64,000 bases of DNA, taken from the NCBI RefSeq assembly GCF_030272615.1, contig NC_081414.1, positions 823,049,896 to 823,113,895 of the forward strand. The letters run 5' to 3'. The translations under genes were made by a program, and so were the position numbers. Below are positions 49,165 through 60,363 of this stretch, in pieces. The notes beneath the pieces were generated by a model. The model made no database searches. It saw only the letters and a list, made by a program, of their open reading frames with translations, and was not told where the DNA came from. Numbering within the stretch: the stretch's first letter is position 1; each line of letters starts with the position of its first letter. The DNA comes from Cryptomeria japonica. Taxonomy: Eukaryota; Streptophyta; Pinopsida; Cupressales; Cupressaceae.

Positions 49165-50880
49165 AAGAAGACCAACAGAAACTGATGAAGAAATCAGCTT
49201 CTCCTGTGGAACTGCCTTTGTGAACATATCGGCAGGATTCTCACTTGTGTGAATCTTCTCAAGCCATAACTGACCCTCCTCTAAAATAGTCCGGGTGAAG
49301 TGGTACTTGAGTTGAATGTGCTTTATCCTTGAATGAAAAGCAGAGTTCTTTGCAAGATGAATGGCACTCTAGCTATCAGTATACAATGGGCTATCCTCTT
49401 ATGTCTGACCCAATTCCTTTAGAAAACATTGCAACCAAATCATCTCCTTGCTGCCTTCTATAGCAGCAACATATTCAGCTTCAGTGGTTGAAAGTGAAAC
49501 AACCTTTTGCAGCCTAGAAATCCAACTGACTGCAGTTCCCCCTATAGTAAAAACATACCCTATAGTACTCCTCCGTGAATCAATATCACCCGCCAGACCA
49601 GAGTCAACAAATCCACTCAGAGCAGCATTAGATCCTTTAAAACATAATGCCTTCGTAGTAGTTCCTTTCAAATACCGAAGAATCCATTTCACAGCATTCC
49701 AATGTTCCATACCCGGATTACTCATAAACCTGCTCACAACTCCCACTGCATGTGCAATATCTGGCCTTGTGCATACCATTGCATACATTAGACTGCCAAA
49801 AGCTGATGAATACGGGATGTTAGACATTTTATTAACCTCTTCCTGTGCCTTTGGGCACATCTCCTTAGTCAATTTGAAATGACTAGCCAAAGGTGTACTA
49901 ACTGCTTTTGCATCCTGCATGTTAAATCTTTTCAACACCTTCTCTATATAGTCACTTTGGGACAAATTCAAGGTTCTATTTTTCCTATCCCATGTAATCC
50001 TCATACTGAGAATTTGCTTAGCTACACCCAAATCCTTCATAGCAAATGACCTGGCTAATTTTTGTTTAAGATTATTTATATGTTGCATGTTAGACCCAAC
50101 AACAAGCATGTCATCAACATAAAGCAATGGGATAATATAACTACCATTATCAAATCTCTTAAAATATACACAATGATCAGAATGACATCTATGATAACCG
50201 TGTTCAGCCATGAAACTATCAAATTTTAAATACCATTGTCGGGGTGCTTGCTCTAGGCCATACAGACTTTTGTTCAACCTGCACACCAAGTTCTCCTTAC
50301 CTTTGACCTCATATCCCTATGGTTGCAACATGTAAATTTCCTCCTCCAAATATCCATAGAGAAAAGTTGTTTTGACATCTAATTGTTCAAGATCTAAATC
50401 ATCTGCAGCCACAAGACTAAGTACAGGTCTAATTGAAGTCATTTTTACAACTGGAGAAAATATGTCATCATAATCTATACCCTTTTTCTATGCAAAACCT
50501 TTTACCACAAGTCTGGCCTTATATCTTTTCTGACCTCCTTCCTCCTCCTTCAATCGATAAACCCATTTGTTAGGCAAGGCTATTTTTTCTGCAGGTAAAG
50601 GGACTAAGTCCCAAGTCTTATTTTTCATCAAGGAGTCCATCTCCTCTTTCATGCCTAGCTCCCACTGTTGTTTGGCATCTACTTGCATTGCTTCTTCATA
50701 TTCTTCTAGTTCACCAGAATCCATTAATAAAATAGAATACAAAGAAGGAGAAAATATTTCACGGGGTCTACTTGTCCTCATAGAATGTTTAACACTTGCA
50801 GGAGTTTGTGGGACAATCTGTTGTTGCTGAGCATCAGGTACCTGTGGCATTTCATTTTCAGGAATCTCATCCAACACCAC
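49165..50880 (-). pseudogene. copia-3 reverse transcriptase and RNase H
   Basis: Blocks 50488-50880 (linker and RT start, ending KARLVVKGFA) and 49399-50289 (RT palm to RNase H). The catalytic YVDD at 50110-50121 is intact. RNase H motifs follow: GFVDSGLAGDIDSRRSTIGY, STTEAEYVAAIEG and, after two stops, FTRTILEEGQLWLEKIHTSE and ADMFTK near 49190-49300. Stops at about 50487, 50325 and 49398 break the frame. The end of the polyprotein is at about 49165. Confidence 0.88.
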
Positions 50881-50913
50881 ATATTCTTGTTTTTCCTGTT
50901 CATGCTTCTTTTC

Positions 50914-51309
50914 CTACATCTGTTCTTTATACATAACCTTTTCATTGAATATAACATCTCTACTTCTAATTATTTTCTTATTTTCAAAATCCCATAACCG
51001 ATAGCCATATTCATCTATCCCATATCCAATGAAGGTACATTTCTGAGATTTAGCATCAAGCTTGGTTCTATTTTCTTTATCAACATGGACAAAAGCTTTG
51101 CAACCAAAAGTTTTTAGAAAAGAATAATTTACCTTTTTACCAATCCATGCCTCCTCTAGAATACCACCATCCAAAGGGGTTGAAGGTCCTCTATTTATCA
51201 AATAGATAGTAGTATGTACAGCATCTGCCCAAAAATGTAAGGGCAATCCAACATGCAATCTCATGCTCCTCGCACGTTCCATGATAGTCCTATTCATTCT
51301 CTCTGACAC
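50914..51309 (-). pseudogene. copia-3 integrase, second part
   Basis: Open block of 131 codons: SERMNRTIMERARSMRL (third catalytic Glu), TTIYLINRGPSTPLDG, FGCKAFVHVDKENRTKLD and FIGYG..EYGYRLWD. These are the C-terminal features of copia integrase. A stop near 50910 separates it from the following linker and RT. Confidence 0.85.
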
Positions 51310-51342
51310 ACCATTTTCCTGTGGAGTTCCTGGAACTGTCTT

Positions 51343-52415
51343 CTACTTTCGAATTCCATTTAAGGAGCAGTAATCTTCAAATGATTTGCTACAATACTCA
51401 CCTCCATTATCTGATCTGAGACACTTCAACCTTTTTCTTGTCTCATTCTCAACCAAAGCTTTCCATTTCTTAAAAGTTTCAAAAACATCTGATTTTTTCT
51501 TTAGGAAATATACCCATGTTTTTCTGGTTGAGTCATCAATAAAAATAACATAATAACAAGAGCCACCAAGAGATGATACCTGAGCTGGTCCCCATACATC
51601 TGAATGTACAAGCTCTAACTTCTCACTCTTATTCTCTTTCCCAACCTTGAGAAATCTGACTCTTTTCTGTTTACCATAAACACAATTTTCACAGAACTCT
51701 AAATCAATCTTCTTTAGTCCTAGCAATAGATTTTTGGAGTGAAGAATTTTCATCCCTTTCTCACTCATGTGCCCAAGCCTATGGTGCCACATTATCGAAT
51801 CTATTCTTGCAATATTTATTATTGTTGTCCCTGTAGTAACTTTATCTATAACAGCTAAGGTAGAGTAAGTGTTACCAGTACACAGATATAATGTGCCTAC
51901 CTTTGCACCTTTAGCTACTACTAATGATCCTTTAGTGACCTTCCACATACTGTCTGAGAAGGTAACTATGCAACCTTCACTACCTAGTTGCCCTATAGAA
52001 ATTATATTTCTTCTTAAATTAGGAACATGTCTTGCCTCCTGCAGAAACCAGTCATTACCATTCTGCAACTTGATCTTTAGCTTTCCTTTTCCAACAATTT
52101 GACAGGGCTCATCATCACCCAAATATACCTATCCAAAATCACCTTGAACATAATCTAGAAAATATTTTCTATGGGGTGTAGCAAGAAATGAAGCCCCATA
52201 ATCTATTACCCAGGAATTATTAACATTATCCAAACATAAGATTCAAGCATCTTGTAAAGTATTACTTGCAATATTAGCTTCCTTACTATCATTTTCATTT
52301 TTTTCTCCTTCTTTGTTTTTTCGAGACCAACAGTCTTTCTTTAGATGACCAGGCTTTCCATAGTACCAACAATCTTTCTTTCCTCTAGATTGAGAGCATC
52401 CTTTCTTTGACTTCC
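51343..52415 (-). pseudogene. copia-3 protease and integrase, first part
   Basis: The protease site at about 52205-52230 reads VIDYGASFLATP: the Asp is kept but the Ser/Thr next to it is Tyr, and the usual His is Leu. Two stops follow (near 52240 and 52130). From 52122 the frame is open through the end of protease, the pre-integrase zinc domain (WHHRLGHMSEKGMKIL and CENCVYGKQ) and the first half of the integrase core (LVHSDVWGPA, then CLRSDNGGEYCSKSF with the catalytic Asp and the family GGE). It ends at a stop at 51343, just before the ENG(V) motif. Confidence 0.85.
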
Positions 52416-52416
52416 C

Positions 52417-53085
52417 TCATGACTTCTCATTCCTAGGGCCTTTTCCTCTTTCCTTTGATCTTCCTCTGTTCTCCACATTCAAAACACTACCCGCTAATGT
52501 TGAAGTCTCACCTATGCTTTTCCTTTGCATTTCCTTGCTTAGGATAACACCAACAATATCATCAAATACCAAAGTATTTTTACCAGAGATAGAGTTACTT
52601 ACAGCCATAACCAAGCTATTCCAGCTTTCTGGCAAAGAACATAAAATCAAGAGAGCCCTAACCTCTTCTGCAAAGGTAATTTTTACCGAAGACAATTGAC
52701 TGGTAATTGTATTAAATTCATTTAAGTGCTCTGCTACAGATCCTGCCTCACTCATTTTCAAATTAAACAAACGCTTCATAAGAAATACCTTATTCGAAGT
52801 CGAGGGTTTCTCATACAACTTAGCCAATGTTGCCATCAAATCTACAGTCATTTTTGCTTCTATTATATTGAATGCTACAGATGACGCAAGGCATAATCGA
52901 ATGGATCCCAGTGCCTTTCTATCTAAAATGTCCCACTCTTCATCTGATATTGTGGTCGGTTTCTTTGTCTTTCCTTCCAATGGCTGCCACAAATCCTTTT
53001 GATACAGGTAATCCTCCATCTGCATTTTCCATAAATGATAATTCTGGCCATTAAAATTTTCGACCTTGAATTTGGAATCCTCCAT
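52417..53085 (-). pseudogene. copia-3 gag
   Basis: Gag capsid from ATG 53083-53085 (MEDSKFKVENFNGQNYHLWK). About 220 residues contain the copia gag pattern (F.G.NY..W, then RLF.LKM, VAEHLNEFN and LPESW). A stop at 52417-52419 ends it before the zinc knuckle. Downstream, at about 52360-52400, the knuckle reads CWYYGKPGHLKKDC: the second Cys is replaced by Tyr. In the family Gag and Pol are one frame, so the downstream Pol would not be translated from this start. Confidence 0.85.
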
Positions 53086-53131
53086 TGCTCCCACTCAATT
53101 CTGAAAGTCCTGCCAATTTACAGAAAACCTC

Positions 53132-53143
53132 GCTCTGATACCA
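53132..53143 (-). promoter_or_regulatory. copia-3 primer binding site, initiator tRNA-Met
   Basis: On the minus strand TGGTATCAGAGC, two bases inside the 5' LTR. Confidence 0.92.
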
Positions 53144-53145
53144 AT

Positions 53146-53575
53146 TGTTAGGGTTTCAAGCAGATCCAAAGCAAATATGAACTAACAATTATATGTAGAT
53201 TTAAATACAAAAAGATAAAGAAATAAAATAGGACATAGATAACACAGAGATTTAACATGGTTCACCCAGAATGGGTTACGTCCACCATACACAGCCATCC
53301 AATCTTTCTTATTATCCAGCAAAAATAGTACATCAACCTTACAATGCCTTAAGCATCCCAGCCGCTTATAACATGCGTTTTTAGGGCAACAAACAAAGTC
53401 GGCCTTTTTAGGGTTTTATTACAATGTCGGTTTTCATCAACAAAAAATGGCAAAAAAATTTTCTTGAGGGCTACCACCCCTGAACCCCTACCCGGGGCCC
53501 AGCCCGGCCCTGGACCCCGGTGAGGATACGTGATGAGTGTACAGTACTTTGCTGATCAGTCGCCACATTTCAACA
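53146..53575 (-). repeat. copia-3 5' LTR with extra GC-rich 107 bp
   Basis: 430 bp, aligning with 48700-49022 except for a block at about 53423-53534. This block contains a strikingly GC-rich run (CCCGGGGCCCAGCCCGGCCC around 53491-53510) in otherwise AT-rich DNA. Confidence 0.92.
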
Positions 53576-53580
53576 CTTCT

Positions 53581-53815
53581 GAATTGTTCATTAATCTTTA
53601 CATTTGTACTCTCAACAATTTTTTGCAACCTTTTGTTAAAACATCTTTATGCCTTGCCCTTAGATGAATAACCAAGAAATATTTCTTCATCACTTCTAGG
53701 ATCAAATTTGCCAATATACTCATCTCTTCTAATATAGCATTTGCTTCCAAATATTCTGAAATATTTAAGAGTAGGAGTAATACGAAACCATAGTTCATGA
53801 GGATTCTTACCGGCG
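53581..53815 (-). pseudogene. copia-4 integrase C-terminal segment
   Basis: Minus-strand NPHELWFRITPTLKYFRIFG and CYIRRDEYIGKFDPRSDEEI are the family's typical end of integrase. It is continuous in frame with the segment at 63050 and above if 53816-63049 is removed. A one-base frame change occurs near 53650-53700 (two overlapping open frames). Confidence 0.82.
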
Positions 53816-53850
53816 GGTATGTGCACAAAGATGGTGGTTAGAAAAGTGGA
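53816..53850 (+). repeat. left terminal inverted repeat, copy B
   Basis: Shares GTGCACAAAGAYGGTGGT and GTGGACAC with the reverse complement of 63002-63049, and with the left end of copy A at 39354. Confidence 0.7.
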
Positions 53851-53955
53851 CACCATCCAAAAAAACTTGGAAAAACAGGCAGCACATATGTGGATTTAAA
53901 ATTTCAAATTCTTGCATACGCACTTAGGTTTGTTCTTCCTGAGCCTAGAAAAGGT

Positions 53956-54062
53956 AGCATGTACATGTTGCTTTTAGGATAATGAGCATGTACACGCTAC
54001 ACCTGGGAAAATGAGCCCGTATGCGTTGCTTATTGGAAAATGAGGGCATATGCGGTGCTTGG
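53956..54062 (+). repeat. CGTACG-core repeat cluster, copy B left
   Basis: Four units, about 28-30 bases apart: AGCATGTACATGTTGCTTTTA, AGCATGTACACGCTACACC, AGCCCGTATGCGTTGCTTA and GGGCATATGCGGTGCTTGG, separated by GGAAAATGAG. This is the same position relative to the left end as in copy A. Confidence 0.65.
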
Positions 54063-54182
54063 TAAAAAAAGTTTAAAAAAAAAATAGGGTTTCATTTACT
54101 TGTAAATCGCATTTTTAACTTTGTTTTTTCCCTATTTTCTCACCTAAACCATGAATGGGGTGCTAAATTTGTCCTCTAGGCT

Positions 54183-56805
54183 ATGGATCAAGGTTAGTTT
54201 TTGTTTATTTTTGTCTTTCTTTCCGATTTACGCAATTTGTTTTATATTTTAAATTTAATTTCTTTAATTTTGATTAGGTTTTTTCATTTTTTGTTTCAAA
54301 AACCATATTCTTCTAATCCAGAACAAGAACAACCAAATGCACCTCCTAAAAACCCACAAGAACAACCAAATGACCTCCTAAAAACACACAAGAACAACCC
54401 CCAATTCCTCCTTTTGACCGCATAACCGAAACATAAGAAGAATTAATTAATCAGTTAGGACAAAATACGTCTAAAATCAATAGACTGATTGTAAAATTGA
54501 AAACTTCTGAACTTGACCATCATCAATCCCTCGCCACTAGCCTAGAAACATTAACTAGTGGTGCCATAGCTATTTCCATAGAAATTACCAAATGGGGAAG
54601 CTTTAGGGATAGGTGTCGTCAATTCTATGTCAATGGGCTATCATATGATGGAGTAAAAAAATAAATAAATTGTAAATAACAAATATGTGCCCTTTTTGTT
54701 GATCCTAATACTGGTCAGTCATTACCTCTTAATGCAAAGAGGTTTCCCATACATTGGTGTACCAATGCACAGATGAAGAATCTTTTTTGGCAGAGGTGGT
54801 GGATGGTCTTTGATGATCCACCTTGTAATAATTATGAGGTGCCATAATATTTTTTAAGAAAAATATATTGTGAGTTTGTGCTCAATGTGCGACCAAACTA
54901 TTTTTACATGAGAGAGTTTCATGGTAGAGATGGTGGCTCTGCCCAAGATAGACCTGGAGCCCGTAGGTGATTAGCCGCGGAGAGTCGCCACCCCCTATCA
55001 CCCAAACCCAAGGTGCATCAGGTTGTCCCATTAGAGCTGAAAGAGTGGATGGAGCTACAGACTCTTCAAGCGGCCATAGCATTGATTGGTGCCATCATCC
55101 AGCATGGGACATCATTAGCACACCCTATTGTATTGGATGATGAGCTATTAGAGGGTGAAATAGAGCCCATCGAGCATATGTTTGTCAGTTTCTCGGGAAT
55201 ATGCTCAGGGATAGATGATGCAGTCGGTGTAGATGGATACTCATATCATCTATGCACGATTTGCGGTTGTAGATGTTAGGCTCACATGGTTGAGGATGTC
55301 ACGCTAACAAATGAGTTGATGGACATGGTGTTTGCCCATGAGCCATAGACACAAATGCGTTGATTTGAATTCATAACATTTTATTTATCAATCCGTTTAA
55401 ATTTGTAATTACATAAATGAATTTTCATATATACATCAATTTAAATTGAGACAAATAATATGCATTTTAGGATGCAGCAATGGTATCCCATACACCTCCC
55501 CCAGTTACCATAGTTGCAACTTCGATGCTTGAGGTATAAATTTTGTAACATGTTAAAATAGAATAGTACACTTTGAATTCAAAAAAATACAAGATATACT
55601 AACTATCTTTAATGCTTGGTCCAATTTTTGGTTTGTAGGTGTTGATAGGGGATGGAATGTCCCAGATTGATGACATCACGCTGTCGACGATCGATTTTGG
55701 CCTACAAGGCTATACGGTATCATATTTTGTACAACTCTTTTTATGTATTGTTTTGATGGAATATGCAAGTCATTTCAGTTTAGATTTTTAAAATTATGTT
55801 TAATTTATTATTTGTACTAATATCTCATGTTAATTTTCTGTTTTTAGGGCACCCCCTTTGCTTTTAGGGCTCATCCTAAGAAAAAGAATTCCTTGAAGAT
55901 GCCAAAATGTGTGAAGAAGGTAATTGAACAAATTTTTAGTTGTACAATTGTTTGAAAATGTTGAAATCAAGTACTAGTTGGGGTTTGTAGATTGAATAGT
56001 GTTTTTTGTCTATTTTACATGTATAGCAGCCATTGAGCTTTGTGGATATGTTGAATGCACCTGATTCACCCGCATTTCAAGAGAGGGTAGAGGTATGTAT
56101 CTCTACTTTATTTTCTTGATTTCATGATTATATGCACATGTACATGTGAACTTGTGATATATTATAATGTTATAATTTTTTCATACAGGAAATATCCATA
56201 CCTATTTCGTCAATGGTGAACCCTCCTCCTTGCACTGGAGAAGCATATCAGGATCCGGTACACTTTTGTTTGATATGTAAAATTAATTATTTTCAACCTT
56301 CAATACTTATCATTATATTAATTGTATTTAATCTTTGTACATTTTTTGTATAGGTAATAGCAACCATTTCTACATCAATGGTGAGCCATTCTCATTCCAT
56401 TGGAGAAGTATCTGAGGCATAGGTACATCATTGTTCTCTATATTATAGCTTTTAAGTGTTTTTGATATATTTATGTTAGTACATTGTATTAATTATACAT
56501 TTGATCTACAATAGACTCCTTCGCGGTATGGCCATAACGTGGATCCATTTAAATAGTCTTCAAAAAAATCCTAAGAGTGACAAGGAGAAGAGAGTGAAGA
56601 CATTAGCTCCTGGATCAGCCGATGAGGTAATCTACATTTCAATTGCAAAGGAATTAAAGTTAAATGAATAGTTATGTTGTTAATTGTGAACTATTTTCTA
56701 CAAAAAGAATTCTAACTTGGCTTTTGAATTTTGGTTTTGCAGCCATCTACAGAGCCGTGTACTGTGCCGAAGGGGCTTGATTTTGGTGATCCACCACAAG
56801 TTTAG
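54183..56805 (+). pseudogene. unknown multi-exon gene, copy B
   Basis: I do not recognise the family, and function is unknown. Ten exons can be read. 1: about 54183-54192 (tentative). 2: 54278-55354. 3: 55471-55533. 4: 55639-55716. 5: 55848-55919. 6: 56027-56092. 7: 56189-56257. 8: 56354-56422. 9: 56515-56626. 10: 56743-56805. Exons 3-8 are 63, 78, 72, 66, 69 and 69 bases, all multiples of three, in one phase, with GT..AG introns. Exon 2 carries KWGSFRDRCRQFYVNGLSYD, LPLNAKRFPIHW, MKNLFWQRWWMVFDDPPC and FVLNVRPNYF, which are well conserved with copy A. Exon 5 is lysine-rich. Damage: stops in exon 2, a lost donor at 55355 (AT), a TAG at 55346-55348 shared with copy A and a TAG at the end of exon 8. 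Proline-rich exons 7 and 8 look like duplicates. Confidence 0.6.
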
Positions 56806-57054
56806 GATCATATAGTGTTAGTTTTGGTCATAGAATGACCAATACATGTAGATATATTCCACATTTTTATTATATATCGATTTGCGCATGGCATATGCCA
56901 CATTTTTGTAATACTTGTATTGACTTGGCAGACATGCCTTTTTTTATATATATAAATATCGATATTCAATACAATAAATGTGTAATGAGTTCATTATTTT
57001 GTATTTTTTTTATTTTGTGGTTGTCCTTTTATAAATTTAAATGAATATTTGCAT

Positions 57055-57310
57055 ATGTAATCAACAATATGAATATAAACAACAAAAATATATGATATAA
57101 AGCATTGCAATCGTGGAATATGATTTGATTAAATTTCTAAAATGTTGAATTAACCCTACAAAACTCCTTGTATTCAGGTCATTATTGTGTATTCACTATA
57201 TTTGGTGGATACCTTTTTATAAATTTAAAAGAATATTTGCGTATGTAATTAACAATATGAATATAAACAACAAAAATCGACAATATGAATATAAACAACA
57301 ATGTGTTTGG
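57055..57310. repeat. AT-rich duplication, copy B
   Basis: The block TATGTAATCAACAATATGAATATAAACAACAAAAAT at about 57055 recurs at about 57242 and is cut short by the 359-bp array. Counterpart of 42423-42790. Confidence 0.65.
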
Positions 57311-58655
57311 TGCGAGAACACCCTCACGCTCGCAATGGTCAAATTATGTTCATCATGTGCACAAACCGACATTATGAGGGCATTCGGGTGGGTAGGTTTA
57401 CGCTAGGCATGGCCCTGTCATGCATCCGAAAGCACCAGAATGTCTAGAGTCATACCCTACCGGTTCGATCTCTCAAGTGATGTGAGTCCAAAAATTTGTC
57501 AAAATATGACGGACTGTTTATTCCAATCCAGGACACATACGGTCGATCTATTTATTCCAGTGGGGTCACCTGAGGCTCCTTTACAATGGCCTATCTTGGT
57601 TTTCGATGACTCGGTGCCATTTTTAATTAGTAGCATTTTTTCGCCTTCTCCAAAAACCGTCAGTTGCTTGCAAGGAAAAGTTGCAAGAATGGGTAGAATT
57701 GATTCAGTTCATCGTGTGCACAAACTGACATCACGAGCACATCCGGCTAGGCAGGTTTACGCTAGGCATGGGCCTATCATGCATCCCAAAGCACTAGAAC
57801 GTCGAGAGTCATACCCTACTGGTGCGATCTCTCAAGTGCTCTGAGTCCAAAAAATTATCAAAATTTGACAGACTGTTTCTTCCAATCAAGAACACATACA
57901 GTTGATTTTTTTGTTCTAGTGGGGTCGTGTGAGGCTCCTTTACAATGGCCTATCTCAGTTTTCAATGACTCAGAGCCATTTTCAATTAGTAGCATTCTTT
58001 CGCCTGCTCCAAAAACTGTTAGTTGCTTGCAAGGAAAAGTTGCAAGAATGGTTGGAATTGATTCGGTTCGTCATGTGCACAAACCAACATTGCGAGCACA
58101 TCCAGGTGGGCAATTTTACGCTAGGCATGGCCCTATCATGCATCCCAAAGCACCAGAACGTCGAGAGTCATACCCTACCGGTGCAATCTCTCAAGTGCCC
58201 TGAGTCCAAAAAATTGTCAAAATTTGACAAACTATTTCTTCCAACCCATGACACATATGGTTGATTTGTTTGTTCCAGTGGGGTCTTGTGAGGCTCCTTT
58301 ACAATGGCCTATCTCGGTTTTCGATGACTCGGAGCCATTTTTAATTAGTAGCATTTTTTCTCCTGCTCCAAACACCGTTAGTTGCTTGCAAGGAAAAGTT
58401 GCAAGAATGGCTAGAATTGATTCGGTTTGTTGTGTGTACAAATCGACGTCGCGAGCGCATTCGGGTGGGCAAGTTTACGCTAGGCATGGCCCTATCGTGC
58501 ATCCCAAAGCACTAGATAATTGAGAGTCATACCCTACTGGTGCGATCTCTCAAGTGCCCTGAGTCCAAAAAATTATCAAAATTTGATAGATTGTTTCTTC
58601 CAATCCATGAAACATATGATCGATCTATTTGTTCCAGTGGGGTCGCATGAGGCCA
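57311..58655 (+). repeat. 359-bp tandem repeat array, copy B, about 3.7 units
   Basis: TCTCAAGTG occurs at 57471, 57830, 58189 and 58548, an exact step of 359 each time. Units carry TTGCAAGGAAAAGTTGCAAGAATGG, GTGCACAAACCGACAT, GCTAGGCATGGCCCTATC and CATACCCTACCGGTGCGATC. This is the same family as 43313-44888, with units more alike here. Each unit has an open stretch of about 112 codons, but the frame shifts at every step. Confidence 0.93.
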
Positions 58656-58863
58656 ATTCAATCATTTGAAACCATGCAAAAAAAAAAAACTAATAAAAAA
58701 AACAATTCAATCATTTGATATAATGCAAAAACAAAAAATTCACTTACTTTTATGTATACAACAGTGATAGAGTTGCAAACACAGTTCTAGTGGGGCCTTC
58801 AACGACCTCGAAAACTTCTTTTGAGGTCGTTGAGGCTCTTGGGAAACTAAAACTATGTTTATA
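58656..58863. other. spacer after the 359-bp array
   Basis: Includes an A12 run (58678-58689) and the phrase CACTTACTT(T)TAT...CACAGTTCTAGTGGGG (58740-58797). A version of this phrase recurs at 61777-61812, on the other side of the GA tract. No gene seen. Confidence 0.5.
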
Positions 58864-59072
58864 AACCACGTGCGTGCTACATTAATAACCGCGTACATGC
58901 TGTTAGACCATAAAATGTTGACAAGCCCAACAATACTCTTTTTTTTCCATTCTAGGCTGATAAGTTGCGTGTACGCGCTTATGAGTAATAAGTACCGTGT
59001 ACACACTACTAATCCTTTAAAAAGTTTTGGTAGGGCAGGGAACTAATAGTTTTAGTACCTCGTACGTGCTCT
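58864..59072 (-). repeat. CGTACG-core repeat cluster, reverse orientation
   Basis: On the minus strand: AGCACGTACGAGGTACTAAA, GTGTGTACACGGTACTTATT, AGCGCGTACACGCAACTTAT, AGCATGTACGCGGTTATTA and AGCACGCACGTGGTTTATA. These are the same units as at 53956-54062 but inverted, as subterminal repeats near a right end would be. Cores are partly palindromic, so orientation rests on the AGC...TTA flanks. Confidence 0.55.
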
Positions 59073-59378
59073 TGAGAGAGGTAGAGGGAGGGAGATAGAG
59101 AGAGAGAAGAGGGGGGGAAGGGAGAGAGAGAGGAGAGGGAGAGAGAGAAGGAGAGAGGGAAGGAGGGAGAGGGAGAGAGAGAAGGAGGGAGAGAGAGAGA
59201 GAGAGAGGGGGGGTGGGAGAGGGAGAGAGGGAAGGAGGGAGAGAGAGGGAGAGAGGGAGAGAAGAGGGGGGAAGGGAGGGAGAGGGAGGGAGAGGGGAGA
59301 GGAGGAGAGGGCAGAGGGAGGGAGAGGAGAGGGGAGAGGGAGAGGAGAGGGAAGAGGGAGAGAAGAGGGGTAGGGAAG

Positions 59379-59434
<56 letters not shown>

Positions 59435-60034
59435 GAGAGGAGAGAGAGAGATAATAGGATAAGGAGAGGGGGGGAGAGAGAGAGAGGGAGAGGAGAGGGG
59501 AGAGGGAGGGAGAGGAGAGGGGGGGAGAGAGAGAGAGGGAGAGGAGAGGGGAGAGGGAGGGAGAGGAGAGGGGAGAGGAATAGCAAAGGGGAGAGGGAGG
59601 GAGAGGAGAGGGGAGAGGGGGAGAGAAGAGGGAGAGGAGAGGGAGAGGAGAGGGGAGAAGGAGAGAGAGGGAGAGGAGAGGGAGAGAGAGGGAGAGGAGA
59701 GGGAGAGGAGAGGGGAGAGGGAGGAGGAGGAGAGAGGAGAGGGAGAGGAGAGGGGAGAGGGAGAGGGAGGGAGAGGAGAGGGGAGAGAGAGGGGAGAGAG
59801 AGAGAGAGAGAGAGAGAGAATAGGATAAGGAGAGGGGGAGGGAGAGAGAGAGGGAGAGGAGAGGGGAGAGGGAGGGAGAGGAGAGGGGAGAGGGAGAGGA
59901 GAGGGGAGAGGGAGGGAGAGGAGAGAGAGAGGAAAGGGAGAGGAGAGGGGAGAGGGAGGGAGAGGGAGAGAGAGGGAGAGGAGAGGGAGGGAGAGGGAGA
60001 GGGAGAGAGAGGGAGAGGAGAGGGGGGAGGGAAG

Positions 60035-60100
<66 letters not shown>

Positions 60101-60181
60101 GGGGTGGGAGAGGGAGAGGGAAGAAGGGAGAGGGGGAGAGAAGAGGTAGAGGGAAGGAAGGTAGAGAGAGGGAGAGAGGGA

Positions 60182-60246
<65 letters not shown>

Positions 60247-60302
60247 GGGTGGGAGAGAAGAAGAGGTATGGAGGAAGGGAGAGAGGGAGAGAAGAGGTGG
60301 GA

Positions 60303-60363
<61 letters not shown>

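Larger units (their letters stand above)
48700..53575 (-). mobile_element. nested copia element (copia-3), Tork/TNT1-like
   Basis: A 4.9-kb minus-strand element with LTRs at 48700-49022 and 53146-53575 and a perfect target duplication CTTCT (48695-48699 and 53576-53580). An iMet primer site lies at 53132-53143. Order on the minus strand is gag, zinc knuckle, protease, integrase, RT, RNase H. Motifs such as VVGSNMQHINNLKQKL and TPLASHFKLTKEMCP resemble the Tork/TNT1 group; the lineage call is from memory of the family. The LTRs differ at about 5% of shared positions by eye. Stops break the polyprotein in each segment, and several protease and zinc residues are changed. Confidence 0.93.

Noticed and set aside
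57440-58523. Three similar open frames of about 100-134 codons, possibly a repeat protein
   Set aside because: They are the same part of a 359-base repeat. The unit is not a multiple of three, so the frames do not join, and copy A units are broken.
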